Assembly (NCBI GenBank): GCA_023634235.1
Contig: JAMKCF010000001.1
Location: 6,636,758-6,700,757, forward strand
DNA from: Pisaster brevispinus
Lineage: Eukaryota; Echinodermata; Asteroidea; Forcipulatida; Asteriidae
DNA: 64,000 bases
Reading direction: 5' to 3'
The notes under the pieces were generated by a model. It saw nothing but the letters and a program-made list of their open reading frames with translations. It did not search any database and had not been told where the DNA came from. Within the stretch, counting starts at the first letter, position 1; every line of letters begins with the position of its first letter. This document shows, piece after piece, positions 48,143 to 60,079 of the stretch. Made by a program: the position numbers and the translations under genes.

Positions 48143-51100
48143 ATGGCCAGTCGCTTCCCGGCCAGTCATACTCATACTACTAGCATAGAGCAAGGACCAG
48201 AAAGCCGGATTTTGGAGGCACTAAATTCATCCCGTACACTTGGTCTTGGACATGAAGACAATACAAATCTAGAACTAATGATATGCAACTATTTTGGAGA
48301 CGACAAAGATGAGGACAGCGATGACGACGAGGCGGAAAGTGGGTCAGTACCGTTCCAAGACCAAGCTACATCAGACATCGAACACGACGATCAAGTAAGT
48401 GCCCATGGATTTGGACAGTGACGCAGAGGAGGTAGGCCTCCCCGACAATGATGAACCCGAAATCGAAGAAGAACGCCTGGCCCTAGATTTGGCTGAGGAT
48501 GTCCTGCAAGCCGTAGGACTGAATTGTGTGCTGTCTGAAGATGATGCAAAGGAGATGGTGTTTATTCGTAATAAAAAGTGCAGGTGCAGAAATCCAACTC
48601 AAGGTCTTGGTTGCTCCCACAAATTCGATGACCAGCTTGTGTTTAACATGCGTCTTCAAATCAATGCCTTATCGCCAGCGAACAAAGCAATGTTCATGTT
48701 GGGAAAGATTTCTTCAGGGGGAGTTCGGTCATCAGAGATGACCCAGGCAGCTAAGAGGACAACCCAACAGGAGCGGAAACGTCAGCGAACAGACAAGGGA
48801 TACTTCGTGAACGGTGTCAAAGTGTGTCGTGACACGTTTTTATTCATGCACATGTAAGTTTGAATATCTTTTCACTTTAATATATTAATTTAGATTTTTG
48901 TTTCTGTAAGAAAAAAATGCTGCCCCAAAAAAATAATTTGCAAACTCTTCTTAACCGTTTGTTTAGCCACCTCAATCATACCTTTAGATTTACGTTATCG
49001 TACTGCCTTTCATTGTCTTCTTTGAAAATACTAAACGGTTTTTACAGAGTTATTTTACTTACTTCTCTACTAGACACTAGTCGTGACATTAAATCCCAAG
49101 ATGCATTGAAGCATTTTTTTTTGCCGCACCGCGCACGATTAACCAAGTAGTTGAAAAATAGTAGCCGCGACTCGACTTAGCAATCAATAGTTGCAACTTG
49201 ACACTAGTTGCTCTTGTTGCCCTGGCTTAATTCTTTTTTAATTGTAATTAATTACTAGTAAGAATATTGTTTTGTATACCTTCGTACAGGTCCAGTGACA
49301 AGTATGTGACAAAACTCGTCAAGCACTACACCTTGAACGGCATTGAGGTCCCGATGAAAGTTTCTAGGGGCTTTCAAAACAACACGAAGGCTTTCAGTGC
49401 AGAAGACGTGATGAGGACGGTGAATTACATTGCCAACTATGCTGAGAGAAACGGCATGGTTATTCCAGGGAGGGTTCCTGGGTTCAAGTCTGCTGACCCA
49501 AGAATACGTTTGCTGCCATCGTCGGAGAACAAGACGTCGATATGGCGTACATACACTAAACACTTTGAAGACCTGAGCAGAGCCACCGGTGAAGGTAATT
49601 TCTATAACAATGTTGTCATCAAACATAAGGAAAGATTCACTGTTTTTTTTCCCCTATTGCTTTTTTTTGAATATTTATTGCTGAAGAGTTGAATGAGCAC
49701 TCCAGAAATAATTACAACCAAGATGATCTTTGGAAAGATTTTGAAAAAAACCTTCCCCGGTTAATTATGCACCACTTTGTTTCAGAGGAAAAACGTTTAT
49801 TTTTACATCCAACTTATTTATATTATTCAATGTTTTTGTTATTGTAGATGCTGTGATCATGAGACGGTCATCATTCCATAAGATTTGGAACCAGTATTTG
49901 CCCTTTGTAGTAACCACAAGACCAAGGACGGACTTATGCTGAAAGTGCCAACAAAACAGCCGTCACATCTACCAACCAGCCAATGAGACTGATGCTGTGA
50001 AAGCTGCGAAGTTAGCAACACAACTAGAGCATCTGCGGGTTGTTCAGCTTGAACGTGAATTGTACCAGTTTTAAGTGAAGGAGGCGAAGAGTGTTGTTGG
50101 AGACACTGCTCTCGGAAAACATCTGCCTTGTTCATGGGACAAGACCATGCACTACAGCTTTGATTATGCACAACAGGTATATTTAAAAGGAAATTAAATC
50201 GCACTTTATACTTGAAGCCACTGTACACCCCCCCCCCCCCCCCCCCACCGCCAAAAAACAAACAAACCCAATCCTCTACCACAACTTTAAAGTTTGTATG
50301 AAATTTACATTGTGGTTTTCTCTGTCTCATCTGTTATAGGTACATTTTCCTAATGACCCCGACCAACCGGGCCCATTGTACTTCCTCACACCAAGGAAAT
50401 GTGGGGTGTTTGGTGTGAATTGTGAGGTGTGGATGAAGGGATATTTATTGCGATAACTGTACAGGGCAAAATAAGAACAAGTTTGCTCTGTGGTACATGG
50501 CATGGCGATGCATTCACCAGCTGCACAGGAAACTTGGCCTGATTTTTTTAATTGCAGGGCATACCAAGTTCGCCCCCGACTGGTGTTTCGGACTATTCAA
50601 ACAGCGGTATCGACGATGCCATGTGTCAACCCTTGGCGACATTGAGGATGCTTGCCGTAGCAGCTCTGTCAGCGGAGTTAACATCCCTCAACTTGTCGGT
50701 ACCGAAGATGGGCAGGTGCTGGTCCACACCTATGATTGGCAGACTTTCTTGACGCCATACTTCAAGCCGTTGCCACAAATCAAGTCGTATCAACACATGA
50801 GGTAAGATTCTAATAAACCGCTTACTGCTAGCTGATGTTTAGACGGAACATCTACCCTATTTGTTATTGACAAAATAGCGCTAAAGTGTCGTCATAAGGG
50901 AAGTGAAATGCATCAATTGATGGAGAACCAGCACGTCATTCTGGAGGTTGCATGTTGAAATCTCGCTCTACAATGTTATTTTAACCCAATCAAGGTTAAC
51001 AGTAAAAAAAAAGTCTTTCAAAAATGCACAAGTATCTCATTCCTCTGGTGTACACAAAATTTAGATTGATAAAATAAATAGTGTACTTTGTACCCCTATT

Positions 51101-51368
51101 TTTTAGGTTTGATCAAGAACAACCTGGTAAGGTGTTCTACAAGCAGTATGCTGACAGCGAAGAGCATGAATATCAGCTTCTTCAAGACCCAGATGTTTTA
51201 CCTCCCCTACATCTGCCAGTTTCTCTGTCACCACCCGGGTTGCCACACGAGCGTGCATCTTATTTATTTAAGAGCATCCGCCAGTTCTGTGCTCAGGATC
51301 ATCGGGCAGACATTACATGTCCTTTGCCACCACCAGTTGACAAGACAGTTGAGCCTGGTCCATCATGA
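48143..51368 (+). pseudogene. DNC/GHTKF-type transposase-like gene, decayed
   Basis: Exons: 48143-48853, 49290-49594, 49848-50176, 50340-50801 and 51107-51368, all GT/AG and phase-consistent. An acidic N terminus changes frame near 48395; ATG 48405 has a good Kozak context (GCCCATGG) and may be the real start. Then CRCRNPTQGLGCSHKFDDQL, YFVNGVKVCRDTFLFMH, a YAERNGMVIPGRVPGFKS segment, FDYAQQVHFP, YFLTPRKCGVFG, DNCTGQNKNK (Asp 50452-50454), GHTKFAPDWCFGLFK and a Pro-rich end (DITCPLPPP). FDYA, DNC and GHTKF look like the spaced acidic sites of an RNase H-fold nuclease. I know this as a large uncharacterised animal family (memory). Lesions: TGA 49940-49942, TAA 50072-50074, and a deletion with frame change at about 50420-50450. 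Confidence 0.7.
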
Positions 51369-51371
51369 ATG

Positions 51372-52157
51372 AAGCCTCACAATAGATGACTTGAACTCAT
51401 GCTTTCCGAACTGTCATAACGTTGCATTTCCTTGTTGTTGTATTTGCCATCTTTCAATGTGGTCCTGCTTTAAGTTTTACTTGATTTATTCCTTATAAAC
51501 TTACAAAGAGCTCTTGAAATGGAGATTTTGAATCCCTTGACTTGAAAGGGTTTATTAGGAACTTTTTGTGACACAAAACACGATTTATTTATTTTTTTAC
51601 CAAAAAACGTGAAAAAATACTAAAAATAGGTGTTTTTGGGAAAAAATATTAAATTATAATGATAAGATATAAACAAATCCTTCAAAGAGCCTCTTTGTTG
51701 ACATTTACAAAAAATGTCTTTAAAAAAAATGGATAGCAAGGGTTGACAACATTTTGAGCCCATCTGAATCCACTTTGATAGGGTACGGGCAAACTTGCAA
51801 ATATTCACGCATAATTAAAAAATAATTAAATATGCGAAACAATTACCAAATTTGACCAAAAAAAATGTATGCAATACTGGATATACATTAATTAGTTGGT
51901 GTACTTTTGGTGTTATTAGGTCATTTTTAAAGTAGTGGTTGCTATGGTAATCTAACTGTACATTGCTGAGCCTATTGAATTGTTTGGGTTTTCAACTTTA
52001 AAGACCGTTTTTTGAGAAATCTGAATAAAGAAGTAAGTGGCTTTGAGAAATCATAACTTCGTAAAAAAAAGTCAGATTTTAATGTGTATGGTATCATTTT
52101 GAAGCTAATAACACACTCTTTCCAAACATGCAGTAAGCCCATACCAGTAAAATGTCA
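51372..52157. other. 3' region of the transposase-like gene, no further gene
   Basis: AT-rich 3' flank up to the right inverted repeat. Minus-strand open frames have no support. Confidence 0.5.
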
Positions 52158-52859
52158 ACTTTACAGCCCATTGGTGGTGGATGGTCACATTTTGTCGGAC
52201 CTCCTGATAGAGGACACGTGTCGATCGAATGATTAAGAAGGGGGTTGTAATCCCGTTATCGGTAACATCGGTCATGGAAATAACTGAGGGTGGGATTATT
52301 TAAACGCGCCTGTGACTTATAAGGAAAATCACTTAAACTTGTCCGTACCTTTGGGCATACTGGGTATTTTTTCCCCCGAGTGCAATGCCACAATTCTCCC
52401 TCCACAAAACGTCAGAAGGCTGAGGGTCATCAAGTTCCTCGTCGCAGCCTTGATGCAGGTACAACAGCCTTCTACAAAGTGTGACGTTGTGGCACAGGTT
52501 ACCTCCCTGCACTAGATGTGTGCCGACGTTATGCAGTGACGCAATCCGAAGCGCCTTTACATAAACCGTCCTCAGCTCGTGGTACATCTGATCATCCATC
52601 AGCTCCTTCAGTGCGGACACCAAATGGTTTCCTCCAAGATGTTAAACTGGGAGGCCGTAGGCTTGTTAGAATCAAATATGTCACCCAGCAGCAAAACCGG
52701 GAGCACGGTGCTGCACGTCCTCGTGTCCTTCAGGCCTTCTTTGATTCGCTCTTTGTGCTTCTGATCAACAGGCCCGAGGAGGAGATATGATGGGGGCTCC
52801 TTCAGGTAAGATAGTGGTACACGGTACTCTCCTGAACGAAAATACAACATTCAAGTATA

Positions 52860-53400
52860 TCAAATATAATCTTTCAAGGCCAATCACGTCAAATAAATGT
52901 TAAAAAACGTACCACATAATGATATTTAAGATCTTCAAATCTGGGAGTTGGTGGCCACTTCGGGGAAAAATTCTTTTTTTGAAATGTGTGCCGATAATTA
53001 TTCAAAAGTTTGATCATGTGTGCGAGAAACAATAAGACTGGTCAGTATTTTAGATTTGTTTAATGTTTAATTAGTTGCCATTTATCTTTGACATTTCTTT
53101 TTTTTTCGTTCAAGGTATCAGATGTATGATAATAAATTTTCTACCCAACTTTGTGACATTTAAATACAGTTTGACCGTCAATTTCGCTAAAACACGGGCT
53201 CTGCATATGTAATTCCATCTTTAAGGCCTTTGAAACGGACATGATAAAACTTTAAAACACAAATGTAAATGATTTATGGGATTATCGATCCAATGTTTGT
53301 CTTGAACGATCATTGTTTGTATTAACTTATTAAGTACATGTTTACAAATTGTTGTTTTTTTTTTTTTTATGAAGTCGTCCGTAATTAAAGCTACAACAAA
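52860..53400. other. Intron of the ParB-like gene
   Basis: AT-rich, with a poly-T run at 53350-53369. Nothing else seen. Confidence 0.45.
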
Positions 53401-54142
53401 ATTATCACTTACCAAGGCACTTGGCCCGAAGAATGTTGTCGACTGACTCGGCTGATGACTCTACAGCCTGTCGCTTTGCAGGTGGTTTAAAGGTTCTTCT
53501 CAAAAGTCGACACCCCTTCTTTGGCAAAGGAGTACTCTCTGAAATTGTCGGGTACTATTGTTTAGTAACTGATAAGCTCTTTCTCTTTTTCGGCTATTTT
53601 GTAATATCTTATATTTGGTTTCAAAGACAAGTTACGTAAGTAAAAAATAATAATAATTATAATTAATATATAGCTATGACATTTCGAACTTTAAATTAGT
53701 TGTTACGGGGGCTGGCGGAGACCAAACAATTTGCTCAATGTCCTTGTTACAGATGGAAAAAGATGTGCAAGCTATCTTCTTCAGCGCGTCGTTCAAGTAT
53801 TTATTGACAATATGCTCAAGCTCTCCCTTGTCAGCATAAAAATTACTGATTTCGTCGTAATCTAAAAAATAATAGTAATTACTTTTTATAGTTTGAAAAA
53901 AAAGACTGATGACCAATTTGCCGAGAGGTTGGGGACATTTTTCAAGATTGATGCTCCGACGTATGGAAAATTACAACGGTGTTTAAAGGTGTTTTCATTT
54001 GAAGGGGGAATAAATCGACGGCGGGCCTTGGGACTCATTGCTTGTTTAATTTTGAATAAATAGCTTTATTTTTATCACTGTAAATCTACCATCGGCGGGG
54101 TTTCCCCAGCATCCTTTGTCAAAAGAAACTATGAACTTACAG

Positions 54143-54248
54143 TTCGTGAGGAGCCCTGTTTTTACAACATTCTCAAAGTTCGTGAAAAAAAGAATCGCTT
54201 CAGACATAAGAAAAAATCCAGCATAATGCTACTTTTAAACAAATTCGG
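54143..54248 (+). CDS. Possible isolated exon, plus strand
   Basis: A frame open between AACTTACAG and a strong donor (TTCGG|GTAAGT) encodes EEPCFYNILKVREKKNRF and a lysine-rich tail. No partner exon was found and the locus duplication starts just downstream. It may be a leftover of a host gene or chance. Confidence 0.25.
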
Positions 54249-54473
54249 GTAAGTTTTCTTCATACAGCCCTTAATTCACGACAACTAGTAACTGGTGAAG
54301 ATTACACTTACGACAAAGATCGCGCGGTGTTCAAAGTTTGAGCCCGAGCTACCCTGCGCAAATTTTTAAATCATGCAAGGAAACAAAGTTTGCGTTGTAA
54401 AAAAGGGCAGCTTGCGTGAATTTAAAGATTGCGCCCAACATTATTTGTATACGGTTTCCAATTCTGTGCGTGT

Positions 54474-54494
54474 TATTATTATTATTATTATTAT
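54474..54494. repeat. (ATT)n microsatellite at the duplication edge
   Basis: Seven ATT units lie within 15 bp of the start of the second locus copy. Confidence 0.85.
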
Positions 54495-56110
54495 GTGTTG
54501 GGTTTAAAAAAGAAAGGAAAAACTTGATCATCAGAAAAATGTTTTGTTGGTATCCATAACGTTACTTTCCAAACAACTACAAAGTAATGGCACACAGAAA
54601 CGTCCAGTTATAAGAATAAGTAAGACATGACTGAAATAAATTCAGTAAAAGAAACGTAAATCAATCCACATAATAATCTTGTAAACTCAATGGAGAACTT
54701 ATAATTCAAACTTACCATCACTTTACTTGTTAATTGTTTCACCGTCTTTGCAGGCGCTGACTTTCAAGATACTCCCAAAAGAATGCTCACTCTTGCTTTG
54801 CGCAGGCTGGCCATTCTTGCCAAACACAACTATTTTGCCCTCGTTCTCTCCACCACCTTGCCATGCTTACGAACGTTACTGCAGGAAGTTTGAAGAATAT
54901 TGCTTTGGTTTGCTTCGAAGAACTTTGATACTCGTGCTCTGGGTCTGATCTGACGTGATGTTTTTGCCTGGCAATATGCGTACGGAATCTTTTTTGCATA
55001 TACTTACATAGTCTAAGAGTGACGTAGGCATTGATAGCAATGGTCACTCTATGGTCGGAACCGTAGAAGATTTAGCTGGTCTTTCTTTGCTCTTCAAGTT
55101 GGCAATTCCCTTTGTTCCTCAACACACCTTCAATGTAGTCTTTTAGCGCTCATGACCAATGAGTTTATTAACAATCGGAAGACAGCATGCATCCTCACAC
55201 TTGTGTGCATGCTTGGTTTATTTGTTAAGATAAGCTTGTAATCCTTTGACTAGTGGCTAACTAGAGTATGATTCATAAATTTAAAACAAGAAAATAAAAC
55301 AAAATATAGAAATATGATAAAACAAAGGAGAATCATTGTGGATCTGAGAAGTTAAAGAGTCTTCTGATCTTTGTGAATAGGTTTCATAAACATTTTCTAA
55401 AATATTGTCACGTTACAATACATGAATAATATGCACATTATGTGCAGATTGTTACACTCGATAACATTCAGCTGATGGGTTATTTTTGGTTATTTTAATA
55501 TTTAGTTTGACTACTCTAATACTTTATTTAGTGTCTTCGTCATCTATACAAATAAGATGCTAACTCTGAGGTCGCCTCCTGCGTTTGTGTCCCAAGAGGC
55601 TCACGGGCAGCTGATTAATCAACGTAGAAAGCGCACGCATTCCGCCAGGCAGAAAACGTGCCATTGCCACAAATTTGTACAATGGCACAGGGTCTATACC
55701 TGCTTCTCAAGAGGGACAGGGACAAAGTCTGCAAGTATCCTTTGTGTACCTCGTGAATGGTAGAGGCTTCTTATTAACCAATGGAACCAAGTTGAATGCA
55801 CAACTAAAGCCAACCGTGGTGTCAGCCATCTTGGAAGCTTATCATTGATCTTTTGCCGAGAGTTTATGTGGTAATGCCTAAACTCCATATCTGCGGGGGA
55901 GGGGGAGTTGGGTATGGAGGGCTGTTGTTGCATTGTGTGCTGTGCTAGTTATGTCATAGCTCCGGTTAGAGTAGATTTGAGACTTGCATGATTGTAAAGC
56001 TGTTGTTAGAATGCAACACTACTGATGCAACACCCTGTATAACTATAAACCATTGTTGAGAAAAGGCAAAATGAACCCTCTTAATTCTTGAAAATGCTTG
56101 GATGCATGGG

Positions 56111-56180
56111 CTGAGAATTTTGGCAGCGTCCTGGAGGTGCCTCGGCTGAGAATTTTGGCAGCGTCCTGGAGGTGCCTCGG
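56111..56180. repeat. 35-bp tandem duplication private to copy 2
   Basis: CTGAGAATTTTGGCAGCGTC with CTGGAGGTGCCTCGG occurs twice; copy 1 has it once (about 1609). Confidence 0.9.
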
Positions 56181-56265
56181 TTGAGGGCTTTAATTACAAA
56201 TGCTTACATTTCTCAACTTTGAGATATAAATGTCCTACTTCAAAATAAATAATACAGATCGTGCA

Positions 56266-56580
56266 CACTGAAAACATCACATAGTCAATTTGTAGACAAA
56301 ATTAGTCAAACGAGCAGCAAAGTTAGTCTTCCAATGTCTGACTATTTGTTCAATAGAGAAATACTCAATGGGGTAGCTGTTGACTAATTCAACAAAATGA
56401 TTTACTAATTTTACGTTTCCCGAAGATTTAAACAGTTTTTTGTAAATACTAATTTATCTGCAGGACTAATTATTTCAGTACTGGTTTACTAATGCAATTT
56501 GTCTTTTCAAGTCTTTGATATAGCAATAACTAATCGGTTGAATATTTTTTTAGCAGAATACTAATGACACCATAATTTGT
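56266..56580 (+). repeat. CACTA-like left terminus and subterminal cluster, copy 2
   Basis: CACTGAAAACATCACATAGT at 56266, then the TTAGTCA/GACTAAT cluster, matching 1729-2030. No right terminus is seen before the window ends. Confidence 0.7.
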
Positions 56581-57467
56581 ATTTGCAACACGGCGTGGAG
56601 GCATGATACGAGTGATATACTGTTCGTCGGCTTGTCAGGAGTTCCCCCTCTGAACTCTGGACCGAAACTAAGATATATTAACACTGTAAATTACATAATG
56701 TATTTATGTTCTTACGCGAAAGCCGTTAGTGTCGGGTAAAAAAATTTTACGAAATTAACAGCAAGTTCCTTCATTTCCTGTTGAAAATAGGCAATGCTTT
56801 TATACACGTTTTAATACTGCTCAATGGAGTGGTGAGTGCAGTTAATGGAACAGCGTCAACTTTTGTGGTAAAGTTTCGCGCCTCACGGCCGTGCGCGTGC
56901 GCGCACATCTAATCAGTAAAGTTTCTTTCGTCGTCGTCGTCGTCATCTAGGGGTTGCTTGAACAACTTAAATGTTGTAAAAAGGTAAGAAATATATGTCT
57001 TTTCTAACCTTAAATGTTGAAATTATGTTGCTTGAGTATATGATGAGAAATTAGTTAAGTCTAAAATCAACAAATAGCCAGACTGACTGCTGTTTACGAG
57101 AGTGAAGTGAGCCGTTGTGTGTGACTGAATGTGAGTACTGTCAGACTGTACTCTACATCAGTGTACATGTACATGACAGACCATGCACATGCATCCAACC
57201 CATACATGTATACTTGGCAGCTCAATGTTGTCAATGTATCTGGAGTAGTGTTGGTTGGCCCTATTTAAAATGCATCCGTCATTAGTTGTTGGCGGTTCCA
57301 ACATGCACAACCAGCAGATCTCAATGTCGTTTATCTCGACTATAGAGTGCAACTGCAATGAAGTAGCCTGACCCAACCGTCGTCATGGTCATGACCGTGC
57401 CAACAATTCCCAATAATATTTAATGTCATTCATTTTCGAGATAAGACCACCCTTCTTCAACAGTTAG

Positions 57468-57513
57468 TGTTGAGACCATCCCCATCAATATAATAATGGG
57501 GATGGTCTCAACA
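57468..57513. repeat. Perfect hairpin, copy 2
   Basis: Same 18-bp arms as 2913-2958 with one loop change. Confidence 0.7.
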
Positions 57514-58354
57514 CTCAATCAAAATCCATGACAACATGGTCAATTGGTCTCACACATCACAGTCGAACTCATGCAAAGTACATGTATGTTCTGTGCTCAC
57601 CAGTCATGTCACATTGTCAGTAAAGTAGGCCCATCTAGTGTAAATAGGCACTCGATTACAGTGTGCGTTATTAACTCCACCCCATTCACAAACTAAATGT
57701 ATACTCCTAATAGTATAAGTTTTTTAAAAGAAGTATATTAATATTATTGATACTAATGCATGAATTATGGACTGGTATGTTACATTAGTGTTTGCCACAG
57801 GTCGTTTTTTGTTTGTATTGCAAATGTTAGACTACCCACCAACAAAGTAAAGTATATTCTTTCGTACTTACAAGTTTTGGTACCTGCCCTTGTCATGAGC
57901 TTGTGTTGTGGTTAGGATTGTTCTATTCAAATCTGTGATAGTATCAGGTCATACTTGCTGGTGTTATTTTACTACTGGTCATGGAACTGTTTTTTGACGT
58001 TAGTCTTGAAAAAGCCTGGTAATTTTTCCCGACACAGTAGGTCTGGAGAGGAAATGGAATATTTAATCTCTTTTCAAACCGTATAATTGGCACAACAGTA
58101 TACTGCAAAAGCAAATGTTGGGTGGTGGAACTAATTTGATAGCTTTCTGTTTTGTTCTGCCCCTTTGTGAGTGAACACATAATGAATGTTACTGTTACTG
58201 CATAGCACACTATCGGCACCTTCAATGCAAAAATGGCACCGTGATTGAACCTCATTAGAAATTACTGAATACTGAGGTGGTTTTTTTTACATGCTATAAA
58301 TTTCAGGTTATTTCAAAATTGTAATTTTTAAATTTATGTATGTTTGTGTTTTAG

Positions 58355-58579
58355 GTGGACACACGTGTGAAAATTCAATCGAAGCACCATGAACAACTCA
58401 AAGTAAGTCATCTTGAAGCAACCTATGTTAAGCTGTACCAATCTCAAAAAAAGAGTTTCGGTGATCATCTCAGATTTGACAAAAATAAAAAACAGATCAC
58501 CACATTTTTGGGGTTAATTGAACTTACAGAAAAAGTACGCTCCAAATACCAAGGTGTTTCCGAAAAAACATCAATCTGA
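58355..58579 (+). CDS. Conserved open exon-like frame, copy 2
   Basis: Counterpart of 3804-4027, still open, with four amino-acid changes (R/K, W/L, Q/K, H/Q). Same acceptor and possible internal donor. Function unknown. Confidence 0.3.
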   Translation: MDTRVKIQSKHHEQLKVSHLEATYVKLYQSQKKSFGDHLRFDKNKKQITTFLGLIELTEKVRSKYQGVSEKTSI

Positions 58580-59099
58580 ACCTTGTTTTCACACTTTAAT
58601 TTGAGTAGGTGATTACATAGATTTTGCATCAAGGATATTGGCATGTCATCTTGTCGCGAAGCATGTTCATGGTATAGTTTTTAAGACATCTGGAATGTGG
58701 GGATCTTGGGTTGAACTCTTTTTCAATAACCTGACAATTTTGTGGGTATCAATCATTGTGGGTAAACAAAAAACATTGTTCAGTTTAGATTGTTAAATTC
58801 TAGCATTCTCACCATCTTCTTTTTAGTGAGGAAATATTAATCTAAGTTTCATTTATTTTGAATGTTATTCTTTTTTTTATTTTTTTTTACTTTTACAGGG
58901 TCATGACATGTGTTTGGCACTCTGATAAAAGCTTTTGAACCAAAATATCAAGATAAATAACTTTGAGATTGATTTTATACATGATACATGCAGTGAACAT
59001 ATTATTCATTCAAAAGATTTTGACACAGATTGAGGTTTACATGTAGTTTGTGCTCTGCTGAAAAGAATACCTTTTCAGCTCTTATTAAACATTATAGGC

Positions 59100-60079
59100 A
59101 TGGACAAACATGTGTACAAAAATTACAATGCAATGTTAATGGCTGTCAAAAACTGCACAAAACAGTCCGGGCTAATTTACAATGCAATGTTATGTAAACA
59201 TGAGGTATTCTGGGTACAACATTGTACAAGGCGCAACATAAACCAATACATTAATGACAGAGAGGAAGACGATGATATTGGTAATGATGATGATGGTGAT
59301 GATTTTCCTGGTCTTGATAACCAAAAATACCAAGTGCCACTTGTAAATGAAAATCATGAGGTCAGCTCATTCCTACTTGGTTTAAGAGAAAAATTCAAAA
59401 CCACAACTAATGCATGTAGCTATGTTACAAATGGAATATCTGATATCATGAAATCAGATCGAGAGGATTTGAATGAGAGAGTAAAGGAAATTTTGCAGAG
59501 AGTTGGTGCTTATTTACAGGACCTTAATCAACTGGGTCTTTCCACTGTGTTAGAAGAATCAAAATATGAGAAGGCATTTAGCCATTTCTCTGCAGATAGG
59601 CAAATCAATTAATTTGCAGCAGAGCAGTTTGATTATGTGGAGCCAGTGGAGTTTATATTAGGACAGAACAACAGAGGTGAGGATGAGACGATGCAATACA
59701 TCCCAGTTCTTTTAACTTTCAATTCATTACTAAGAAAGGTTGATGTATTTGCAGAAGTATACAATGGCCACTTTGCGGAAGAAAACCTTGAGGACTATTG
59801 TGATGGCAGTCTCTTTGCAACCAATGAACTATTTTCTAGAAACCACATGAATTTTCAAATACAGCTTTATTTCAATGACTTTTGCGTGGCAAATCAATAG
59901 GAAACAAGGTAAGAAAGCTTAAGTTTGGTGCTTTTTACTTTGTTCTTGGGAACATATCTCCTCAATACAAACTACAAATTAAGGCTTTAACAGTAAGAGG
60001 GTACCTTGTACACCAAAATATTCTTGGTGGGCCATTGTCATCCCCCTGCCCAGTGACAAGTGTACAAAAGGTTTTGTGA
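59100..60079 (+). pseudogene. CACTA-like transposase, copy 2 (broken)
   Basis: It follows TTATAG and starts at ATG 59100. The first 170 codons are open through the degraded finger (CKHEVFWVQHC), the acidic tract and SSFLLGLREKF to TAA 59610-59612. The frame then resumes (EPVEFILGQNN, CDGS, LYFNDF) to a 1-bp deletion at CANQ near 59893, after which IGNKVRKLKFGAFYFVLGN continues to 60079. In the catalytic motif this copy has FNDF where copy 1 has FDDF, so the presumed second Asp is kept and the first is lost. Copy 1 is intact at both of this copy's lesions. Confidence 0.6.

Larger units (their letters stand above)
47354..52200. mobile_element. 4.85-kb inverted-repeat transposon inside an intron
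   Basis: 47354-47401 and 52158-52200 are inverse: GTCGGACAAA then TGTGACC(G/A)TCCACCACCA and ATGGGCTGTAAAGT, with a 5-base difference in length. Between them lies one rightward gene, 48143-51368. No clear target duplication is visible, so the outer limits are approximate. It sits in the largest intron of the leftward ParB-like gene. Confidence 0.7.
46506..53861 (-). pseudogene. Leftward multi-exon gene with a ParB-like domain
   Basis: Five exons fit in phase or nearly so: 53861-53707, 53536-53413, 52831 to about 52340, 47071-46952 and 46729-46506. Further exons likely lie beyond both ends. The third reads KEPPSYLLLGPVDQKHKERI, then VLPVLLLGDIFD and FNIL; after a single missing base in a G run near 52617 it resumes as GGNHLVSALKEL and HNVGTH. 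GGNH-x4-AL resembles the core of ParB/Srx-fold proteins. The last two exons are helical (KLMTIFKQHNEQTGQCLKQ; AEKIKKLRVVQKELVEEL). The join from 52340 to 47071 spans a 5.3-kb intron with a weak donor and holds a transposon on the other strand. That frameshift could be a sequencing error. Whether this is a host gene or another element gene is open. Confidence 0.5.
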
